Positions 9,405-18,755 are shown, counted from the stretch's first letter. The stretch: 64,000 bases of DNA from Dolichospermum sp. UHCC 0259 (GCF_009711935.1 NZ_VIKX01000187.1:117959-181958), one strand, 5' to 3'. The notes: generated from the sequence alone by a model not told the origin. Numbers and translations are program-made.

Positions 9405-10388
9405 ATGGCAGAAACACTATTTTTCAACGCGCTGCGGGAAGCTATTGACGAAGAAATGGCACGCGATTCTAGCGTATTCGTTCTAGGTGAGGACGTGGGA
9501 CACTACGGCGGTTCTTATAAAGTTACTAAAGACTTACACCAAAAGTATGGTGATCTGCGAGTTTTAGATACCCCCATTGCCGAAAATAGCTTTACAGGAA
9601 TCGCTGTAGGGGCGGCTATGACTGGGTTAAGACCAATTATTGAAGGGATGAATATGGGCTTTTTGCTCCTCGCCTTCAACCAAATTTCTAACAACGCGGG
9701 TATGTTACGCTACACTTCCGGTGGTAACTTTAAAATCCCTATGGTGATTCGTGGTCCTGGGGGTGTGGGTAGACAATTGGGTGCGGAACATTCCCAACGT
9801 CTCGAAGCTTATTTTCAAGCTGTTCCCGGTTTAAAAATTGTGGCTTGTTCCACGCCTTATAACGCTAAAGGATTGCTGAAAGCAGCTATCCGTGATGATA
9901 ACCCTGTGTTATTTTTTGAACACGTTTTACTTTATAATTTAAAAGAAGACCTCCCAGAAACAGAATATGTACTACCGCTAGATAAGGCTGAGGTTGTTCG
10001 TCAAGGTAAAGATGTGACGATTTTAACTTATTCGCGGATGCGGTATCATGTGCTGCAAGCTGTGAAAGCTTTGGAAAAACAAGGTTATGATCCAGAAGTT
10101 ATTGACTTAATTTCCCTGAAACCTCTTGATTTTGAAACTATTGGCGCATCAATTCGCAAGACTCACCGGGTAATTGTTGTGGAAGAGTGTATGCGAACCG
10201 GGGGTATTGGTGCAGAATTAACCGCTTCAATTAATGACCGCTTATTTGATGAATTAGATGCACCTGTATTGCGGCTTTCTTCTCAAGATATTCCCACACC
10301 TTACAACGGTAATCTTGAGCGCCTAACTATTGTCCAACCAGAACAAATCGTGGAAGCTGTCCAGAAGATGATAGCTTTGCGAGTTTAG
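9405..10388 (+). CDS. pdhB: Pyruvate dehydrogenase E1 component, beta subunit
   Basis: A 327-aa protein, full length for the family. It shows the E1-beta signatures [14 protein letters not shown] (about 28-41), [20 protein letters not shown] (about 55-75), [16 protein letters not shown] (about 115-130) and the C-terminal transketolase domain with [14 protein letters not shown]. With the alpha subunit it forms the thiamine-diphosphate E1 that decarboxylates pyruvate and acetylates lipoyl-E2, feeding acetyl-CoA into fatty-acid and glycolipid synthesis. Cyanobacteria often keep pdhA and pdhB apart, and no pdhA is seen here. It is separated from secD by a repeat block. Two-oxoisovalerate dehydrogenase beta is a close homologue, but PdhB is the better match. 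Confidence 0.93.
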   Translation: MAETLFFNALREAIDEEMARDSSVFVLGEDVGHYGGSYKVTKDLHQKYGDLRVLDTPIAENSFTGIAVGAAMTGLRPIIEGMNMGFLLLAFNQISNNAGMLRYTSGGNFKIPMVIRGPGGVGRQLGAEHSQRLEAYFQAVPGLKIVACSTPYNAKGLLKAAIRDDNPVLFFEHVLLYNLKEDLPETEYVLPLDKAEVVRQGKDVTILTYSRMRYHVLQAVKALEKQGYDPEVIDLISLKPLDFETIGASIRKTHRVIVVEECMRTGGIGAELTASINDRLFDELDAPVLRLSSQDIPTPYNGNLERLTIVQPEQIVEAVQKMIALRV

Positions 10389-10419
10389 CTATTTGTCATT
10401 TGTCAGTTGTTCGTTGTTC

Positions 10420-10498
10420 GTTGCTGTGAACCAATAACCAATAACCAATAACCAATCACCAATGACCACTGACCAATGACCAATGACCACCTCAAACT
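10420..10498. repeat. STRR heptamers between pdhB and secD
   Basis: Degenerate AACCAAT/AATGACC heptamers following TTGTTCG units. No coding potential. It belongs to the same repeat family as the other STRR blocks in the window. Confidence 0.8.
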
Positions 10499-10557
10499 TC
10501 TACTCACAACGAGATCAAAGAACGTTATTATAACCTTTGTTAGTTGTGAGTGATGGT

Positions 10558-11970
10558 ATGCAAAAACAGCGATCGCTATTAGCGTTAATTATAGTTTTGG
10601 TCATCGCCGCTATTACGGTGATTGTGACAATTCCTGTCCCCTTGGGGTTAGATCTACGAGGTGGTTCACAGCTTACTATTCAGGTGAAACCAACGGCGGA
10701 AATTCCCCAAATCACCGAAAGAGAATTGGAAGCGGTGAAAAAAGTAGTCGAAGGGCGAATTAATGGTCTTGGTGTTTCTGAGCCATTAATTCAAACTATC
10801 GGTACAGATAAAATATCCGTACAACTACCGGGTGTCAATGACCCAGAACAAGCAGAACGGATATTAGGAGGAACAGCGCAGCTAGAGTTCCGTGTCCAAA
10901 AACCGAATACAGAAACACAACTTTTCGCTTTCCAGATCACACGCAATGATCTAAAAACTAAGCGGGAAGAATTGAAAAAGTCCAAAGATCAAGCCGCGAT
11001 TGATAAGAATAACGAAGAGTTTCAAAAGAATAATCAAGCGATCGCCGAATTGTTTGAAAGTACCGACCCACCCCTCACCGGCAAATATCTTAAGGATGCC
11101 TACGGTGAACCCACTCAAGACACTAACTGGAATGTAGCCATCCGTTTTGATCAAAAAGGTGGAGAACTCTTTGCTGGACTCACCAAAGAGCTTGCAGGTA
11201 CAGGTCGGAGTATTGGTATTTTTCTAGATAATGAAGTCATTAGTTCACCCACCGTAGGCGTAGAACACGCTTCTACAGGGATTACTGGCGGTTCTGCCAT
11301 CATCACAGGTCGTTTTCAAGCCCAAGAAGCCAACGACTTAGGAGTACAGTTACGCGGTGGTGCATTACCCGTTCCTGTGGAAATAGCCGAAAGAAGAACA
11401 GTAGGTGCAACTCTAGGAAAAGATAGCATTCAAAGAAGCATATATGCTGGGATAGGTGGTCTGACTTTAGTATTAATATTTATGGTGTTTTACTATCGCC
11501 TACCAGGAATGATAGCGAATGTGTCACTATTAATTTATTCCCTACTTACCTGGGCTGCTTTTTGTTTATTGGGTGTTACCCTGACTTTACCAGGAATTGC
11601 TGGTTTTATTCTCAGTATCGGTATGGCGGTTGATGCTAACGTCTTGATTTTTGAACGCACAAGAGAAGAACTACAAGCAGGTAAATCTTTGTATCGTTCT
11701 GTAGAATCGGGTTTTTACCGCGCCTTTTCTAGTATTTTAGATAGTAACGTTACTACCTGGATTGCTTGTACTGCATTGTTTTGGTTGGGTTCAGGGTTAG
11801 TAAAAGGCTTTGCTCTTACCTTGGCTTTAGGCGTAGGGGTAAGTATGTTTACCGCAATTACTTGTAGTCGCACATTGATGTTTTTAGTTATTTCCATTCC
11901 CTCTTTACGGAACACAGCACTTTATGCTCCTAATGTGCCAGTAGTGAATAAAACAGGAGTGGCACAATGA
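10558..11970 (+). CDS. secD: Protein translocase subunit SecD
   Basis: A 470-aa protein from ATG 10558 (start [11 protein letters not shown]). An in-frame TTG at 10537 would add seven residues but lacks a good ribosome site. The first membrane helix (about 6-26) is followed by [13 protein letters not shown], the conserved SecD D1 motif, then a large periplasmic region with a cyanobacterial insert (about 130-200). After that come five C-terminal helices with the RND-type motif [16 protein letters not shown] (about 362-377). SecD with SecF uses the proton gradient to pull proteins through SecYEG late in export. It overlaps secF by 4 nt (ATGA), indicating translational coupling. Confidence 0.95.
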   Translation: MQKQRSLLALIIVLVIAAITVIVTIPVPLGLDLRGGSQLTIQVKPTAEIPQITERELEAVKKVVEGRINGLGVSEPLIQTIGTDKISVQLPGVNDPEQAERILGGTAQLEFRVQKPNTETQLFAFQITRNDLKTKREELKKSKDQAAIDKNNEEFQKNNQAIAELFESTDPPLTGKYLKDAYGEPTQDTNWNVAIRFDQKGGELFAGLTKELAGTGRSIGIFLDNEVISSPTVGVEHASTGITGGSAIITGRFQAQEANDLGVQLRGGALPVPVEIAERRTVGATLGKDSIQRSIYAGIGGLTLVLIFMVFYYRLPGMIANVSLLIYSLLTWAAFCLLGVTLTLPGIAGFILSIGMAVDANVLIFERTREELQAGKSLYRSVESGFYRAFSSILDSNVTTWIACTALFWLGSGLVKGFALTLALGVGVSMFTAITCSRTLMFLVISIPSLRNTALYAPNVPVVNKTGVAQ

Positions 11971-12935
11971 GACTAAGTATTAACAAATCACGGGGTCTTT
12001 GGTGGACTATTTCCGCTGTTATTATCCTGGTCGGTATCATTTCTATGGTGATATCTACCCTCAATCCTAGTATCAAAGCACCTCTGCGTCCTAGCTTGGA
12101 TTTTATCGGGGGGACAAGGTTGCAATTTGTGCGGGACTGTGGCAAACCTGGTAACTGTGACCAGCCCATAGATATCAACGTTGTGCGAGAAGTAGCTAAA
12201 TCTCAGGGACTTGGAGATAGTAGCATTCAATTAATCTCTGAAAATGGCCAAGAAAATGGTATTACTATTCGCACAAAGAACCTGGAAACAGAACAGCGGA
12301 CAAATTTGCAAACTGCCTTAACTGAAAAAATCGGCGCTTTTGACCCACAAAAAAATCAAATTGATTCGGTTGGTGCAACTTTAGGAAAGGAGTTATTTAC
12401 TTCTGGGGTTTTAGCTTTGATAGTTTCCTTTATCGGTATTATTATCTACTTAAGCTTCCGCTTCCAGTGGGATTATGCCATTTTTGCGATCGTTGCCACA
12501 CTTCACGATGTCTTTGTTACAGCAGGGATATTCTCAATTTTGGGTTTGGTTTTAGGTATAGAAGTAGATAGTCTCTTTATTGTCGCCTTGCTGACTATCA
12601 CAGGTTTCTCTGTTAATGATACAGTGGTAATCTATGATCGCATCCGGGAAACTCTCAAAATTAACCCTGATCAACCAATTGCGGATATTGTTGATAATGC
12701 TGTCAATCAAACTTTATCCAGGTCAATCAATACCAGTTTAACAACCATGTTGTCGTTATTTGCCATTTTCCTATTTGGTGGGGAGACGTTGAAATATTTT
12801 TCGCTGGCTTTAATTATCGGCTTTATAGCGGGGGCTTATTCTAGTATTTTCATTGCTAGTACACTGTTAATTTGGTGGCGAGAACGCACTGAAGAATACC
12901 CAGTTGAAAACCCCGTCAGCTCTCAAGAAGGTTAA
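11967..12935 (+). CDS. secF: Protein translocase subunit SecF
   Basis: A 322-aa protein. The first membrane helix (about 12-32) is followed by [11 protein letters not shown], the SecF D1 signature, then a short periplasmic domain and five helices carrying the conserved [14 protein letters not shown] (about 215-228). A small Cys-containing insert ([12 protein letters not shown], about 56-67) sits after the first motif. It partners SecD in the plasma and thylakoid membranes. Its start overlaps the end of secD, so both come from one transcript. A MITE-like repeat begins 20 nt downstream. Confidence 0.95.
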   Translation: MRLSINKSRGLWWTISAVIILVGIISMVISTLNPSIKAPLRPSLDFIGGTRLQFVRDCGKPGNCDQPIDINVVREVAKSQGLGDSSIQLISENGQENGITIRTKNLETEQRTNLQTALTEKIGAFDPQKNQIDSVGATLGKELFTSGVLALIVSFIGIIIYLSFRFQWDYAIFAIVATLHDVFVTAGIFSILGLVLGIEVDSLFIVALLTITGFSVNDTVVIYDRIRETLKINPDQPIADIVDNAVNQTLSRSINTSLTTMLSLFAIFLFGGETLKYFSLALIIGFIAGAYSSIFIASTLLIWWRERTEEYPVENPVSSQEG

Positions 12936-12954
12936 ATTCATTCATGGAAAATAC

Positions 12955-13062
12955 CTCGTTCCTAGCCTCTGGCTGGGAATGCCTAATTTGAGGCTGGAGC
13001 CTCCTTTTCACTAGCGGCAGAGCCGCAATTATGAGCATTTCCAGTCGGAGACTGGGAACGAG
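12955..13062. repeat. MITE-like element with imperfect 28-bp terminal inverted repeats
   Basis: The two ends, CTCGTTCCTAGCCTCTGGCT and the complement of AGTCGGAGACTGGGAACGAG, are inverted repeats with about 21 of 28 positions matching. Short inner hairpins include GGCTGGAGCC and CGGCAGAGCCG. There is no ORF. Similar 'cgttcccagtc...gactgggaacg' elements are scattered in cyanobacterial genomes. I see no certain target-site duplication. Confidence 0.7.
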
Positions 13063-13107
13063 ATTAACGAGATTTTGGAGTTTTTTTGTAGAAGCTATAA
13101 TCTTCCT

Positions 13108-13518
13108 ATGGATAAACCTGAAGAACCACAAATTGAACCAGAAGCAGTGGAATTAGACCCTACTTTTGCTCAACAATTACAAAAACTACATAGGCTAACA
13201 GTATGTGGCAGATGGTTATTTGCCGGTTGTTTGTGGCTAATTATTGCGCCTTTGTGCCTATGGAATTTACGGACTGAAATTTCTTTGTTACGAGAATATT
13301 TTACTTGGGTAGGACTACGATATACACTGATTTTTCATCCTCTATCTACACTAGGTTTAAGTTTATGTATTGGGATGACAGCTTCTGTTTTAGTTTGGCA
13401 AAGTCGTAATATTATATGGGGATTACCATTACAAGAACAGGAAAATTTAAAAAAGCAACTTTATCGGATTCGTCAACAAGGATCTTCTCATCCTTTATGG
13501 AAATGGGTTTGTAAATAA
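13108..13518 (+). CDS. Small membrane protein of unknown function
   Basis: A 136-aa protein from ATG 13108 ([16 protein letters not shown]). A possible upstream ATG at 13075 reads into the repeat-flanking sequence and is less likely. The N-terminus is acidic and soluble. Two hydrophobic segments follow, [17 protein letters not shown] (about 47-63) and [17 protein letters not shown] (about 85-101, flanking VLVW), then a basic tail. Two-helix proteins of this sort are common in cyanobacterial genomes without assigned function. It lies downstream of secDF but is separated from it by the MITE-like repeat. Confidence 0.65.
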   Translation: MDKPEEPQIEPEAVELDPTFAQQLQKLHRLTVCGRWLFAGCLWLIIAPLCLWNLRTEISLLREYFTWVGLRYTLIFHPLSTLGLSLCIGMTASVLVWQSRNIIWGLPLQEQENLKKQLYRIRQQGSSHPLWKWVCK

Positions 13519-13534
13519 TCAGGGAATAATTCAA

Positions 13535-14134
13535 ATGTCATATAGTGAATTTACTCTAGACAAAGTTAGAAAAGCCTTTGCTTTAACGATTATAGATAAA
13601 GTTAATATTTTTGCCTCTATTCCAGAAATTGAATGCCCAGATTTACTAACAGAAGTATTAAAAGAAAATCTACCTTTAGCACTTGCTAGTAACACTGAAA
13701 AATCCCGTTCGGAAATGATAATTGCGCCGATTTTAATAGCTGCTAGAAAATATTTAAACAATCAAATCAGTTTATTTTCAGGGATTGATTTTACTGTAGA
13801 TACCGAACAAGGATTAAACGGTAATTGTGATTTTATTATTAGTCGTTCACCAGAATTATTAATTGTTAATGCTCCAGTTGTCACAATTGTAGAAGCGAAA
13901 AAAGAAAATATCAATGCAGGTTTAGGACAATGTGTAGCGGAAATGATTGCCGCCAGAATGTTTAATGAACGTGAGGGTAATAATATTCACACAATTTATG
14001 GTACTGTCACCACTGGTACTAACTGGAAATTTTTAAAACTTATTAATCAAGTAGTAGAAATTGACTTAACAGATTATTATATTAATAATATCGGTAAAAT
14101 TCTCGGTATTTTATCTAGTATCGTGATGGAATAG
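13535..14134 (+). CDS. PD-(D/E)XK nuclease-like protein
   Basis: A 199-aa protein. The central part has [21 protein letters not shown] followed by [21 protein letters not shown] (about 95-140). An Asp in a beta strand, a Glu-x-Lys pair at the end of the next strand and a following Q-containing helix is the layout of the PD-(D/E)XK nuclease core, as in restriction-endonuclease-like hypothetical proteins. It is common in cyanobacteria as a stand-alone gene, often near Uma2 genes, as here (9 nt upstream of one). No methylase or specificity partner is present, so a restriction role is not claimed. The activity is inferred from the motif only. Confidence 0.65.
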   Translation: MSYSEFTLDKVRKAFALTIIDKVNIFASIPEIECPDLLTEVLKENLPLALASNTEKSRSEMIIAPILIAARKYLNNQISLFSGIDFTVDTEQGLNGNCDFIISRSPELLIVNAPVVTIVEAKKENINAGLGQCVAEMIAARMFNEREGNNIHTIYGTVTTGTNWKFLKLINQVVEIDLTDYYINNIGKILGILSSIVME

Positions 14135-14143
14135 GTATTATAT

Positions 14144-14776
14144 ATGTTTCTTCAGTCAATTACTGCTGAACAAAGAACGGTTTTATATAACGTTAGCTGG
14201 GAAACCTTTGAAGCCTTGTTAAGAGATACAGGTGAGGATAGGGGTTCTCGGTTTGCTTATGACTGCGGTACTTTAGAAATTATGACTCCACTTTTTGAAC
14301 ACGAAAATCCGAAAAGCAATTTGGGTAATTTTATTATTGCTTTAGCTGAAGAATTAGATATAGAAATCAGAAGTGCTGGTTCTACAACATTAAAACGTAA
14401 AATTTTTGCCAAAGGAATAGAACCAGATAGTTGCTATTATATCCAAAATGAAGCAGCTATGAGAGGCAAGGAAACTTTAAATTTAGAAATAGATCCTCCT
14501 CCAGATTTAGCAGTTGAAATTGATATTACTAGCAGTTCTGTGAATAAGTTTAATATTTATGCAGCTTTAGGTGTGACTGAATTGTGGAAATATAACGGTG
14601 AAGTTTTGAAGTTTTATCAATTGATGGAAAATCAATATATTGAGATTAAGTTTAGTATAACTTTTCCTCTAGTTTCTGTTGGAGATATGAATAGATTTAT
14701 CCAGCAAAGTAAAACTATGGGTGAAATTGCTTTGTTGAAATCTTTCCGTGTTTGGGTAAAAGGGAAGATAGGGTAA
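14144..14776 (+). CDS. Uma2-family putative endonuclease
   Basis: A 210-aa protein. Its layout matches Uma2 (DUF820): N-terminal LYNVSWETFEALLRD, then GSRFAYDCGTLEIMTPLFEHE, a middle strand with GIEPDSCYYI, and PDLAVEIDITSSSVNKFNIYAALGVTELWKY, in which PD...E-x-D/S is the nuclease-like core. These genes are extremely abundant in cyanobacteria. Their biological role is unsettled. Its last 178 bases are copied at 17015-17193, so the genes between (14777-17014) sit between the full gene and a duplicate of its 3' end. Confidence 0.85.
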   Translation: MFLQSITAEQRTVLYNVSWETFEALLRDTGEDRGSRFAYDCGTLEIMTPLFEHENPKSNLGNFIIALAEELDIEIRSAGSTTLKRKIFAKGIEPDSCYYIQNEAAMRGKETLNLEIDPPPDLAVEIDITSSSVNKFNIYAALGVTELWKYNGEVLKFYQLMENQYIEIKFSITFPLVSVGDMNRFIQQSKTMGEIALLKSFRVWVKGKIG

Positions 14777-14851
14777 TTTATTTTTTATGAGTGTCTTCCC
14801 TTACAAACTTAATATATAACTTTCTTACCCGGATATTATTGACTTAAATTC

Positions 14852-15004
14852 TTATTTTTCGCTGAATTCCTGATGTGAAATAGTGCGATCAAAAGTTATA
14901 ATTTGAGGTTTTTTTTCTGTTGTTGGTGTGTTTGGTTGCGTTTTAACTTCTTCCGTGCTAGATTTTTCTGTGTTTGAAGATTGGTTATTCTGATTATTAG
15001 ACAT
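14852..15004 (-). CDS. Possible 50-aa polar peptide, head-to-head with the next gene
   Basis: An open frame of 50 codons, too short for most gene finders. It starts at ATG 15004-15002 and stops with TAA at 14854-14852. The product is almost entirely polar and charged (Asn, Gln, Ser, Thr, Glu, Lys) and begins MSNNQNNQSSNTEKSS. TTTAGG lies about 8 nt upstream of the start. Its ATG shares two bases with the ATG of the plus-strand gene at 15003 (CATG), so both cannot be strongly expressed from these starts without overlapping leaders. It could also be chance. Confidence 0.3.
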   Translation of the reverse strand: MSNNQNNQSSNTEKSSTEEVKTQPNTPTTEKKPQIITFDRTISHQEFSEK

Positions 15005-15533
15005 GAAATTACCTAAAGATAATGTACAACATCAGTCAAATATAACATTAATTTATGAATATGCGGAAAAGGCTATTAAGGATCTTCAGGGAAGTATTGA
15101 TGGTATAAACACTAAGTTAAGTGCTGTTATAGGATTTAATGCGGTTCTGATACGTTTTTCCTCTAGTTTGCCTGATAAATCTTTTAAAATAGATATTGCA
15201 ATTTTAGGTGTAATCATGAGTTGTTATCCTTGCTTAATCTTAAAAATTGTAAGCTGTATCTTATTAATTGTATCTATAATTATTAGCTTAATTGCATTGT
15301 TTCCTAAAAGTACAGGTACAATTGTACGGCCTAGTGAACTAATAGAAAAATGTCTGAAAATATCAGAAGAAGACTATAGATTATCTATAATCACCTTATG
15401 GGATAAGGATATTGAAGAATTTGACTTGAGAAGGAAAAGTAAAAGTTTGAAAGTAGCTGTTATTTGTTTGGGATTTGCAACTATACTTTCAGGATTAGAT
15501 ATTATTCTTGCTTCTTTATTTAAATCTAATTAA
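15003..15533 (+). CDS. Small membrane protein, SLATT/Pycsar-effector-like layout
   Basis: A 176-aa protein. A helical N-terminal segment (YEYAEKAIKDLQGSIDGINTKL) runs into a first hydrophobic helix (LSAVIGFNAVLI). It continues with a second and long hydrophobic stretch (IVSCILLIVSIIISLIALF, about 78-97), a soluble helical region, and a C-terminal hydrophobic segment (VAVICLGFATILSGLDIILASL). The INTKLSAVIGFNAVL pattern followed by paired helices resembles small membrane effectors of defence systems (SLATT or Pycsar TM types). The resemblance is by eye and weak. No cyclase or nucleotidyltransferase is adjacent. It lies in an accessory patch. Confidence 0.5.
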   Translation: MKLPKDNVQHQSNITLIYEYAEKAIKDLQGSIDGINTKLSAVIGFNAVLIRFSSSLPDKSFKIDIAILGVIMSCYPCLILKIVSCILLIVSIIISLIALFPKSTGTIVRPSELIEKCLKISEEDYRLSIITLWDKDIEEFDLRRKSKSLKVAVICLGFATILSGLDIILASLFKSN

Positions 15534-15645
15534 TCAAGCCATATAAAAATTAGGAGTAATATTAATGTCTCATAAACTAGTGAAAATTTATAAATTACTA
15601 TTGATTCTAGTTATAATGTAATTACATTATGTACATACACAACAA

Positions 15646-15966
15646 ATGAGTAACTCATACAATATTCGTAGCACCAAAATTGGTAACAGTGCAGGGTTTC
15701 GACTTCCTGCTGATTTTTGTCGTGAACATCCTCAATTTGCGAATGCAGATGGTTGGATTGAAGTTTTATCACCCGATACAGCAATTGTGCGAATTGTTCC
15801 TCAATTGCATGATGATGAAGATGCAGAAGACTCGCTATTCATGCGGCTGTTTCTTGATTTTGCTACCACAGAAGCATTGATAAATAATACACTACAACCT
15901 TATACAACAGAAATGTCTGAAGCTGCTCATCTTCTAATTGAAGGTGTGCAATTAGAAGATAAGTAG
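15646..15966 (+). CDS. AbrB/MazE-type antitoxin-like DNA-binding protein
   Basis: A 106-aa protein. The N-terminal half (YNIRSTKIGNSAGFRLPADF ... GWIEVLSPDTAIVRI) has the swapped-hairpin AbrB/MazE pattern: a conserved 'KIGNSxGFRLP' turn, then a strand-rich segment. The C-terminal half is acidic and helical. Such proteins are usually the antitoxin of a MazF- or PIN-type toxin, but no toxin gene follows on the same strand. The next pair is on the opposite strand with its own antitoxin. It may be an orphan antitoxin or a regulator. A short ORF in another frame over it is a shadow. Confidence 0.7.
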   Translation: MSNSYNIRSTKIGNSAGFRLPADFCREHPQFANADGWIEVLSPDTAIVRIVPQLHDDEDAEDSLFMRLFLDFATTEALINNTLQPYTTEMSEAAHLLIEGVQLEDK

Positions 15967-16003
15967 GGTTATTAGTAATGACTGGGAAATGTATGTTTAT
16001 TTA

Positions 16004-16447
16004 TTAGTTTTCTAATGGTAAGATAGTAATTAATTCAGAAAATCTAGCAAAATCGCCTATATTGTGGGTCAGCAACCGAGGAATGCCATAAACTAACATT
16101 GTGGCAACTATATTAGCATCATGTACTTGCTTACCGCCAATATTAATTTCTGTCATTAATTTTAATAATCTTTCAGTTACTAAGGCAGTATTTTCAGCAA
16201 CATGAAAATAACTACTAAAATATTCTACATCAGCAACTAAAGAAGTAATGGGAATTGTTCCAGTTAAATCACTACGTCTTGTCATTCCTGATAAATATTC
16301 TCGTAAAGTTTGCCGACTAATCCACATTTCTATATTTTGATCAGCAAAATCTTGTAATCTTTGTATTGCTTGTGTGTGAAATGGTGATAAAGCCAAATTG
16401 CTATAAATCAAAATATTTGTATCTATAAAAATCGCTTTATCTATCAT
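16004..16447 (-). CDS. PIN-domain (VapC-like) toxin ribonuclease
   Basis: A 147-aa protein from ATG 16447 (MIDKAIFIDTNILIYSN). A longer start at 16483 would lie well inside the antitoxin gene. PIN-domain acidic residues are visible: Asp9 in FIDTN, a central Glu region (TLREYLSG), DANIVATML and a late HNIGDFARF. These would coordinate the metal for RNA cleavage. The gene overlaps the upstream antitoxin by 11 nt, the usual VapBC arrangement, and is expected to be autoregulated by the VapBC complex. Its upstream neighbourhood carries a remnant of a helicase gene whose intact copy lies at 54877-56358. Confidence 0.8.
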   Translation of the reverse strand: MIDKAIFIDTNILIYSNLALSPFHTQAIQRLQDFADQNIEMWISRQTLREYLSGMTRRSDLTGTIPITSLVADVEYFSSYFHVAENTALVTERLLKLMTEINIGGKQVHDANIVATMLVYGIPRLLTHNIGDFARFSELITILPLEN

Positions 16448-16670
16448 ATAAATCTTCTCTACGAAACGTGAAATTATCAACAATTAAACCCACAGGATAG
16501 GCTGAAAACTTAAACCTTTTTGCTTGATTTTTCGTTGCTAATTGCCCTGGTTTAACACTTTCATTAAGAACTATAACTACTTGATATTCACCTGCGGGTA
16601 TATCTGGAGGTAATTGGACTGTAATTTGTCGCTCTGGGGTAACATTCACAACTGTTTCTATTGTTTTCAT
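16437..16670 (-). CDS. VapB-like antitoxin partner of the PIN toxin
   Basis: A 77-aa protein. The N-terminus MKTIETVVNVTPERQITVQ is strand-forming and leads into LPPDIPAGEYQVVIVL; the C-terminus is basic and aromatic (RFKFSAYPVGLIVDNFTFRREDLYDR) and likely wraps the PIN toxin. This type is widespread in cyanobacteria next to PIN genes. A ribosome site AAAGG lies just upstream. The first 17 codons and the upstream 200 bases are also found at 56215-56469 in inverted orientation, where they follow an intact helicase gene, so the locus has been split by rearrangement. Confidence 0.75.
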   Translation of the reverse strand: MKTIETVVNVTPERQITVQLPPDIPAGEYQVVIVLNESVKPGQLATKNQAKRFKFSAYPVGLIVDNFTFRREDLYDR

Positions 16671-16739
16671 TACCTTTTATCCTCAACAATATTAATATTT
16701 ACTAAATTATATCTTACTTTTTTTAGTCCATAAAGTCAA

Positions 16740-17010
16740 TTAAATATCCAATAAACCATATCGTTTTTGCAAAGCTAATAACTTCATCCTCGCTTCCCCA
16801 GCATTATCAGCTAAATCAGCAAATTCCACAAATCGCCGTAATTCCTTCTTTAATAAATTCCGTTCCACTTCAATAGTTTCTCTCAAAAATCGTTGTCATT
16901 AATTCTTATAAAGCTATTAATTTATTCTCTGCTATGCCAATTAATCGCGCCCTTTGCATTAATAATGATTTGATATCTTCGTTGTCTTCAAAATCTCCAA
17001 CTTCGCCAAT
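16740..17010 (-). pseudogene. Remnant of an XPB-like helicase gene (C-terminal pieces)
   Basis: Read on the minus strand, 17010-16884 matches bases 55708-55834 of the helicase at 54877-56358, and 16883-16740 matches its last part from 56215 to the stop. The intervening roughly 380 bases are missing, so there is an internal deletion. In addition a CAA codon (Gln) has become TAA (GCT TTA TAA GAA against GCT TTG CAA GAA). This is therefore a dead fragment lying directly upstream of the VapBC pair in the same orientation. Confidence 0.9.
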
Positions 17011-17014
17011 ATCT

Positions 17015-17193
17015 GTGAAGTTTTAAAATTTTATCAATTGGTAGAAAATCAATATATTGAAATTAAGTTTAGTATGACTTTTCCTTTAGTTTCTGTTGGG
17101 GATATGAATAGATTTATCCAGCAAAGTAAAACTATGGGTGAAATTGCTTTGTTGAAATCTTTCCGCAGTTGGGTAAGAGAGAAAACAGGGTAG
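17015..17193 (+). pseudogene. Duplicate 3' end of the Uma2 gene
   Basis: 179 bases that match the last part of the Uma2 gene at 14144-14776 (from GAAGTTTT, about 14602, to the stop), roughly nine in ten bases identical by eye. The frame is intact and ends in TAG. There is no start codon or upstream portion, so no functional product is expected. It abuts the helicase remnant within about 5 bases. The orientation is the same as the intact gene, giving a direct repeat around 14777-17014. Confidence 0.9.
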
Positions 17194-17273
17194 TACCGCA
17201 AGGCTTAAATAAACCAACCATATCAGTCTCTTTATGGTGTGACACTCAAGGGTGCAAAATGTGGGTTAATAAC

Positions 17274-17301
17274 AAAAACCCCAGAAGTAAAACTTCTGAG
17301 G
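17274..17301 (-). terminator. Rho-independent terminator downstream of hglT
   Basis: On the minus strand the hairpin CCTCAGAAG-TTTTA-CTTCTGGGG is followed by TTTTTG. It lies about 200 bases after the hglT stop at 17499 and is the first strong terminator-like structure for the 25.7-17.5 kb minus-strand gene series. Confidence 0.65.
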
Positions 17302-17498
17302 TATAAAGAGTTTTAGGAACGATTGAGAACAATAGCAATATTGTAATCAGTTGGAGTAGGCAATCTTTAAACTGATCACAAAATAGCCTTGTCAGCATCT
17401 CAAACTAAGAACCTAAAAGCCCACAGGTCAACTACTTAAATACTCTAGCAGAGGTCTTTTTATCTCAGTAGCCAAGTTGGCATTTTTTCAACTCTCAA

Positions 17499-18755
17499 TT
17501 AGACATCTACCTGGCGACGGATATTAACTAATTCGTAAAGTTTATTTTCAAACTTTTGGGTACAAGCTGACCAATCAAATTCTAGAATCGAGGGACGTGC
17601 TTGTGCAGTTAATTGATTTTTCAGATCAGGATCTTCCAGAATAGTAATTACCTTTTGGGCAAAGTCTTGAGGGCTATTAGGTGCGGCTAAAAAACCATTT
17701 ACACCAGAAATGACTTGTTCAGCGGTTGAAGGGGCAACAACAGCCACTACGGGAGTTCCAGAAGCTAAGGCTTCGTTAGTTGTGGTACAGAAATTTTCGG
17801 TAACAGAAGGGTTGACAAATATATCTGCTTTTGCAAACCAACCTAAAAGTTCTTTCCCATGAGATTCACCCCAAATGGTGACACCATTGGGGAATTTTTC
17901 AGCCCGACGGCGAATTTCTGCGTCTAGGGGACCGCTACCGACAATTACTAAATGGACATCGGGAATTTTGGCAGCAATAAGCGGATAAATATCTAACAGT
18001 TGATTGACATTTTTTTCTGGGGTAATACGTCCCACAAATAAAATAGTTGGGCGTTTATCATTAGGAATTGGATCATAACAAATATTGCGAGGATGAAATT
18101 TTTCGCAATCTATTCCTTGATAGGGTAAATATTCGCTGCGTTGTGCTTTTAGTTTTTGGTATTTAGTTAATTGTTCACGGGAAGAGAATAAACTTAAATC
18201 GTAAGTTTCACTAAATTGTTTAACTAAAAGTGGGAGGAAGGGACGAACTAGATTGAAAAATGTATTCCCGAAATAATATTGGATATAGGCAATGATATCT
18301 GTATGGAAAATTGAAATAATGGGTGTTTTGGTTTTTTTGGCATATTGTACTCCCACAGAACGCCCATAACCTTGTAAGAAACCAGAATATAAACCTCTCA
18401 TTTGTGGGGCTTCTTCCACAACAATAATATCGGGTTGAAAGTGATTAAGTAATTTTGTGTCACTCCAATGACGATGGCTTAATGGTTGGGGTAAAGATTT
18501 ATAAAATATCAGTGGTTCTGTTGGAAATGAATAGGAAGAAAAATTAATAAATGTTTCTAGTTCTTCTATTCCCGACATGGGACGATTTCCTACTTGCTTA
18601 GGATATTTATGATTTATCTCTGGGTGGATTAGAAAAACTTCATGTCCTTGTTTTAATAGCCAGTGAACTCGTTGATGAACGGCGACAGAAACTCCGGTTA
18701 AAAATGGAGCATATAATCCTGTAAATAAGGCGATCCGAAGAGGTTTATTTTTCAT
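17499..18755 (-). CDS. hglT: Heterocyst glycolipid glycosyltransferase (GT4/GT1-like)
   Basis: A 418-aa GT-B-fold protein. The N-terminal domain begins LRIALFTGLYAPFLTGVSVAV (acceptor side). The C-terminal UDP-sugar-binding domain has LFVGRITPEKNVNQLLDIYP (about 232-251) and TENFCTTTNEALASGTPVVAV (about 315-335), with the E-x7-E pair of retaining GT4 enzymes. In Anabaena PCC 7120 the glycosyltransferase at this end of the hgl island (HglT, All5341) attaches glucose to the long-chain polyhydroxy alcohol; the assignment here rests on the fold plus the island position. It is the last gene of the minus-strand series and is followed by a terminator at about 17.3 kb. It presumably acts at the inner face of the plasma membrane. 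Confidence 0.85.
   Translation of the reverse strand: MKNKPLRIALFTGLYAPFLTGVSVAVHQRVHWLLKQGHEVFLIHPEINHKYPKQVGNRPMSGIEELETFINFSSYSFPTEPLIFYKSLPQPLSHRHWSDTKLLNHFQPDIIVVEEAPQMRGLYSGFLQGYGRSVGVQYAKKTKTPIISIFHTDIIAYIQYYFGNTFFNLVRPFLPLLVKQFSETYDLSLFSSREQLTKYQKLKAQRSEYLPYQGIDCEKFHPRNICYDPIPNDKRPTILFVGRITPEKNVNQLLDIYPLIAAKIPDVHLVIVGSGPLDAEIRRRAEKFPNGVTIWGESHGKELLGWFAKADIFVNPSVTENFCTTTNEALASGTPVVAVVAPSTAEQVISGVNGFLAAPNSPQDFAQKVITILEDPDLKNQLTAQARPSILEFDWSACTQKFENKLYELVNIRRQVDV

Noticed and set aside
13531..13761. 76-aa minus-strand ORF
   Set aside because: Shadow of the nuclease-like gene on the plus strand.
16448..16483. Longer start of the PIN toxin at 16483
   Set aside because: It would overlap the antitoxin gene by 47 nt; the internal ATG 16447 gives the typical PIN N-terminus.
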